Source: Gammaproteobacteria bacterium UBA6173 (GTDB lineage: Bacteria > Pseudomonadota > Gammaproteobacteria > Pseudomonadales > Pseudohongiellaceae). Taken from it: DNA of 12,709 nucleotides. Position 1 is the first letter of the stretch. The number at the start of each line of letters is the position of its first letter. A program made the translations under genes and the position numbers. Shown one piece after another: positions 12,074 through 12,709 of the stretch. The notes under the pieces were generated by a model, which was not told the DNA's origin, searched no databases, and was given only the letters and a program-made list of their open reading frames with translations. The stretch lies in contig DITX01000025.1 in assembly GCA_002422225.1 (NCBI GenBank), forward strand, positions 8,742-21,450. The letters run 5' to 3'.

Positions 12074-12709
12074 ATGAGGATCATTGACAACATATCTGAG
12101 CAGCTCGGCGACGACTTGAGGGCAACAATTAGTCTTGGTTCTCGTCTCAGGATCGCTGCGTCTTGTTTTTCTATCTATGCATTTGAAGCACTGAAGAAAG
12201 AGCTGGCTGGCGTGGATAAATTGCAGTTTATTTTCACCGCGCCAACTTTTGTACCCAATGAGGTTACGGATCGGCTGAAAAAAGAGAGGAGGGAATTCTT
12301 TATTCCCAAGACTCAACGAGAAACGGGTCTGTATGGAACTGAGTTTGAAATTCAGCTGCGCAACAAACTAACTCAACGTGCAGTGGCTCGTGAGTGCGCG
12401 CAATGGATTCGTAAGAAAGCCAGGTTTCGCTCCAATAAAACCAAGTCCCCAATGCAGTCTTTCATTCATTTGGCGGGAAGCGAACAATCGACTGCCTACA
12501 TGCCAGTTAATGGTTTCACGGCTGTCGATCTCGGTTATCAGCAAGGAAACGCTATCTCTAATTTCGTTACACGCATGGACGAGCCAGCCCATGCGCAGAT
12601 GTATCTGCAGCTCTTTGACCAAATCTGGAACGATCCTGACAAGGTAGAGGACGTGACTGCCGCGATTTGCGACCACATCGAGTCGGTCTACCAGGAGAAC
12701 TCACCCGAG
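12074..12709 (+). CDS. PLD-like N-terminal part of an SNF2-type helicase (partial, cut by window end)
   Basis: An open frame of 212 codons runs from ATG 12074 to the window edge. It contains LRIAASCFSIYAFEALKKEL (26-45), a phospholipase D-like Rossmann segment, then FIFTAPTF, KKERREFFIPK, a basic stretch with QWIRKKARFRSNKTKSPMQ, and later GFTAVDLGYQQGN and LFDQIWNDPDKVEDVT. From memory these match the front of large proteins in which a degenerate PLD domain precedes an SNF2 (superfamily 2) helicase, found beside DNA methyltransferases and other restriction-like genes. No HxK catalytic motif of active PLD nucleases is seen here, so this domain may bind DNA or be structural. The helicase motifs should lie to the right. 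The start is fixed by the in-frame TAA just before it. The BrxR/CapW-type gene upstream is the likely regulator. Confidence 0.72.
   Translation, partial: MRIIDNISEQLGDDLRATISLGSRLRIAASCFSIYAFEALKKELAGVDKLQFIFTAPTFVPNEVTDRLKKERREFFIPKTQRETGLYGTEFEIQLRNKLTQRAVARECAQWIRKKARFRSNKTKSPMQSFIHLAGSEQSTAYMPVNGFTAVDLGYQQGNAISNFVTRMDEPAHAQMYLQLFDQIWNDPDKVEDVTAAICDHIESVYQENSPE

Noticed and set aside
10400..12709. A second copy of the tRNA-Leu 3' end (attR)
   Set aside because: No stretch matching the T arm and acceptor end was found by eye, so the element is not closed within the window.
1..12709. CRISPR array or insertion sequence
   Set aside because: No regularly spaced repeats and no transposase-like frame were seen.

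Overview
The window looks like a chromosomal segment of a motile, free-living gammaproteobacterium. The evidence is the gene families (class I PurE with PurK, iron-type SodB, cytoplasmic AnsA, a PomA-like stator) and promoters matching gammaproteobacterial sigma-70, sigma-32 and sigma-28 consensus sequences. I cannot name the genus.

Bases 1-461 carry no convincing gene. There is a strong hairpin terminator at 46-79, then a GC-rich stretch of nested inverted repeats of unknown nature. Bases 462-970 are a decayed bicarbonate-uptake locus: the first third of an SbtA-type Na+/bicarbonate transporter joined out of frame to the last part of its PII-like partner SbtB, apparently by one internal deletion.

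Bases 1040-8685 are ordinary chromosome. purE-purK (4-base overlap) act in IMP synthesis, followed by an HSL-family alpha/beta hydrolase. A motA-motB stator pair lies on the minus strand. Divergent from it are a membrane-anchored small heat-shock-like protein and a type I asparaginase. After these come sodB (minus) and a single-pass coiled-coil protein (plus). The 142-bp gap between motA and the heat-shock gene holds two back-to-back specialised promoters: a FliA (sigma-28)-like one driving motAB and an RpoH (sigma-32)-like one driving the Hsp20-type gene. Both match the function of the gene they face.

At 8765-8849 is an intact tRNA-Leu(UAG), which is the likely integration site of a mobile element. 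The element's tyrosine recombinase runs toward the tRNA and ends inside it. It is split by one in-frame TAA, so it is probably inactive. A small excisionase-like gene lies just upstream of it. Beyond are an unrecognised small membrane protein, a divergent WYL-domain regulator of the BrxR/CapW type, and, cut by the window end, the N-terminal 212 codons of a large protein that I recognise as the phospholipase D-like front of a PLD-SNF2 helicase. BrxR/CapW regulators typically control phage-defence operons. The right part of the window is therefore most likely the leading edge of a defence island carried on a tRNA-Leu element, and most of the system lies to the right. No second copy of the tRNA 3' end appears in the window, so the element's far boundary is outside it.
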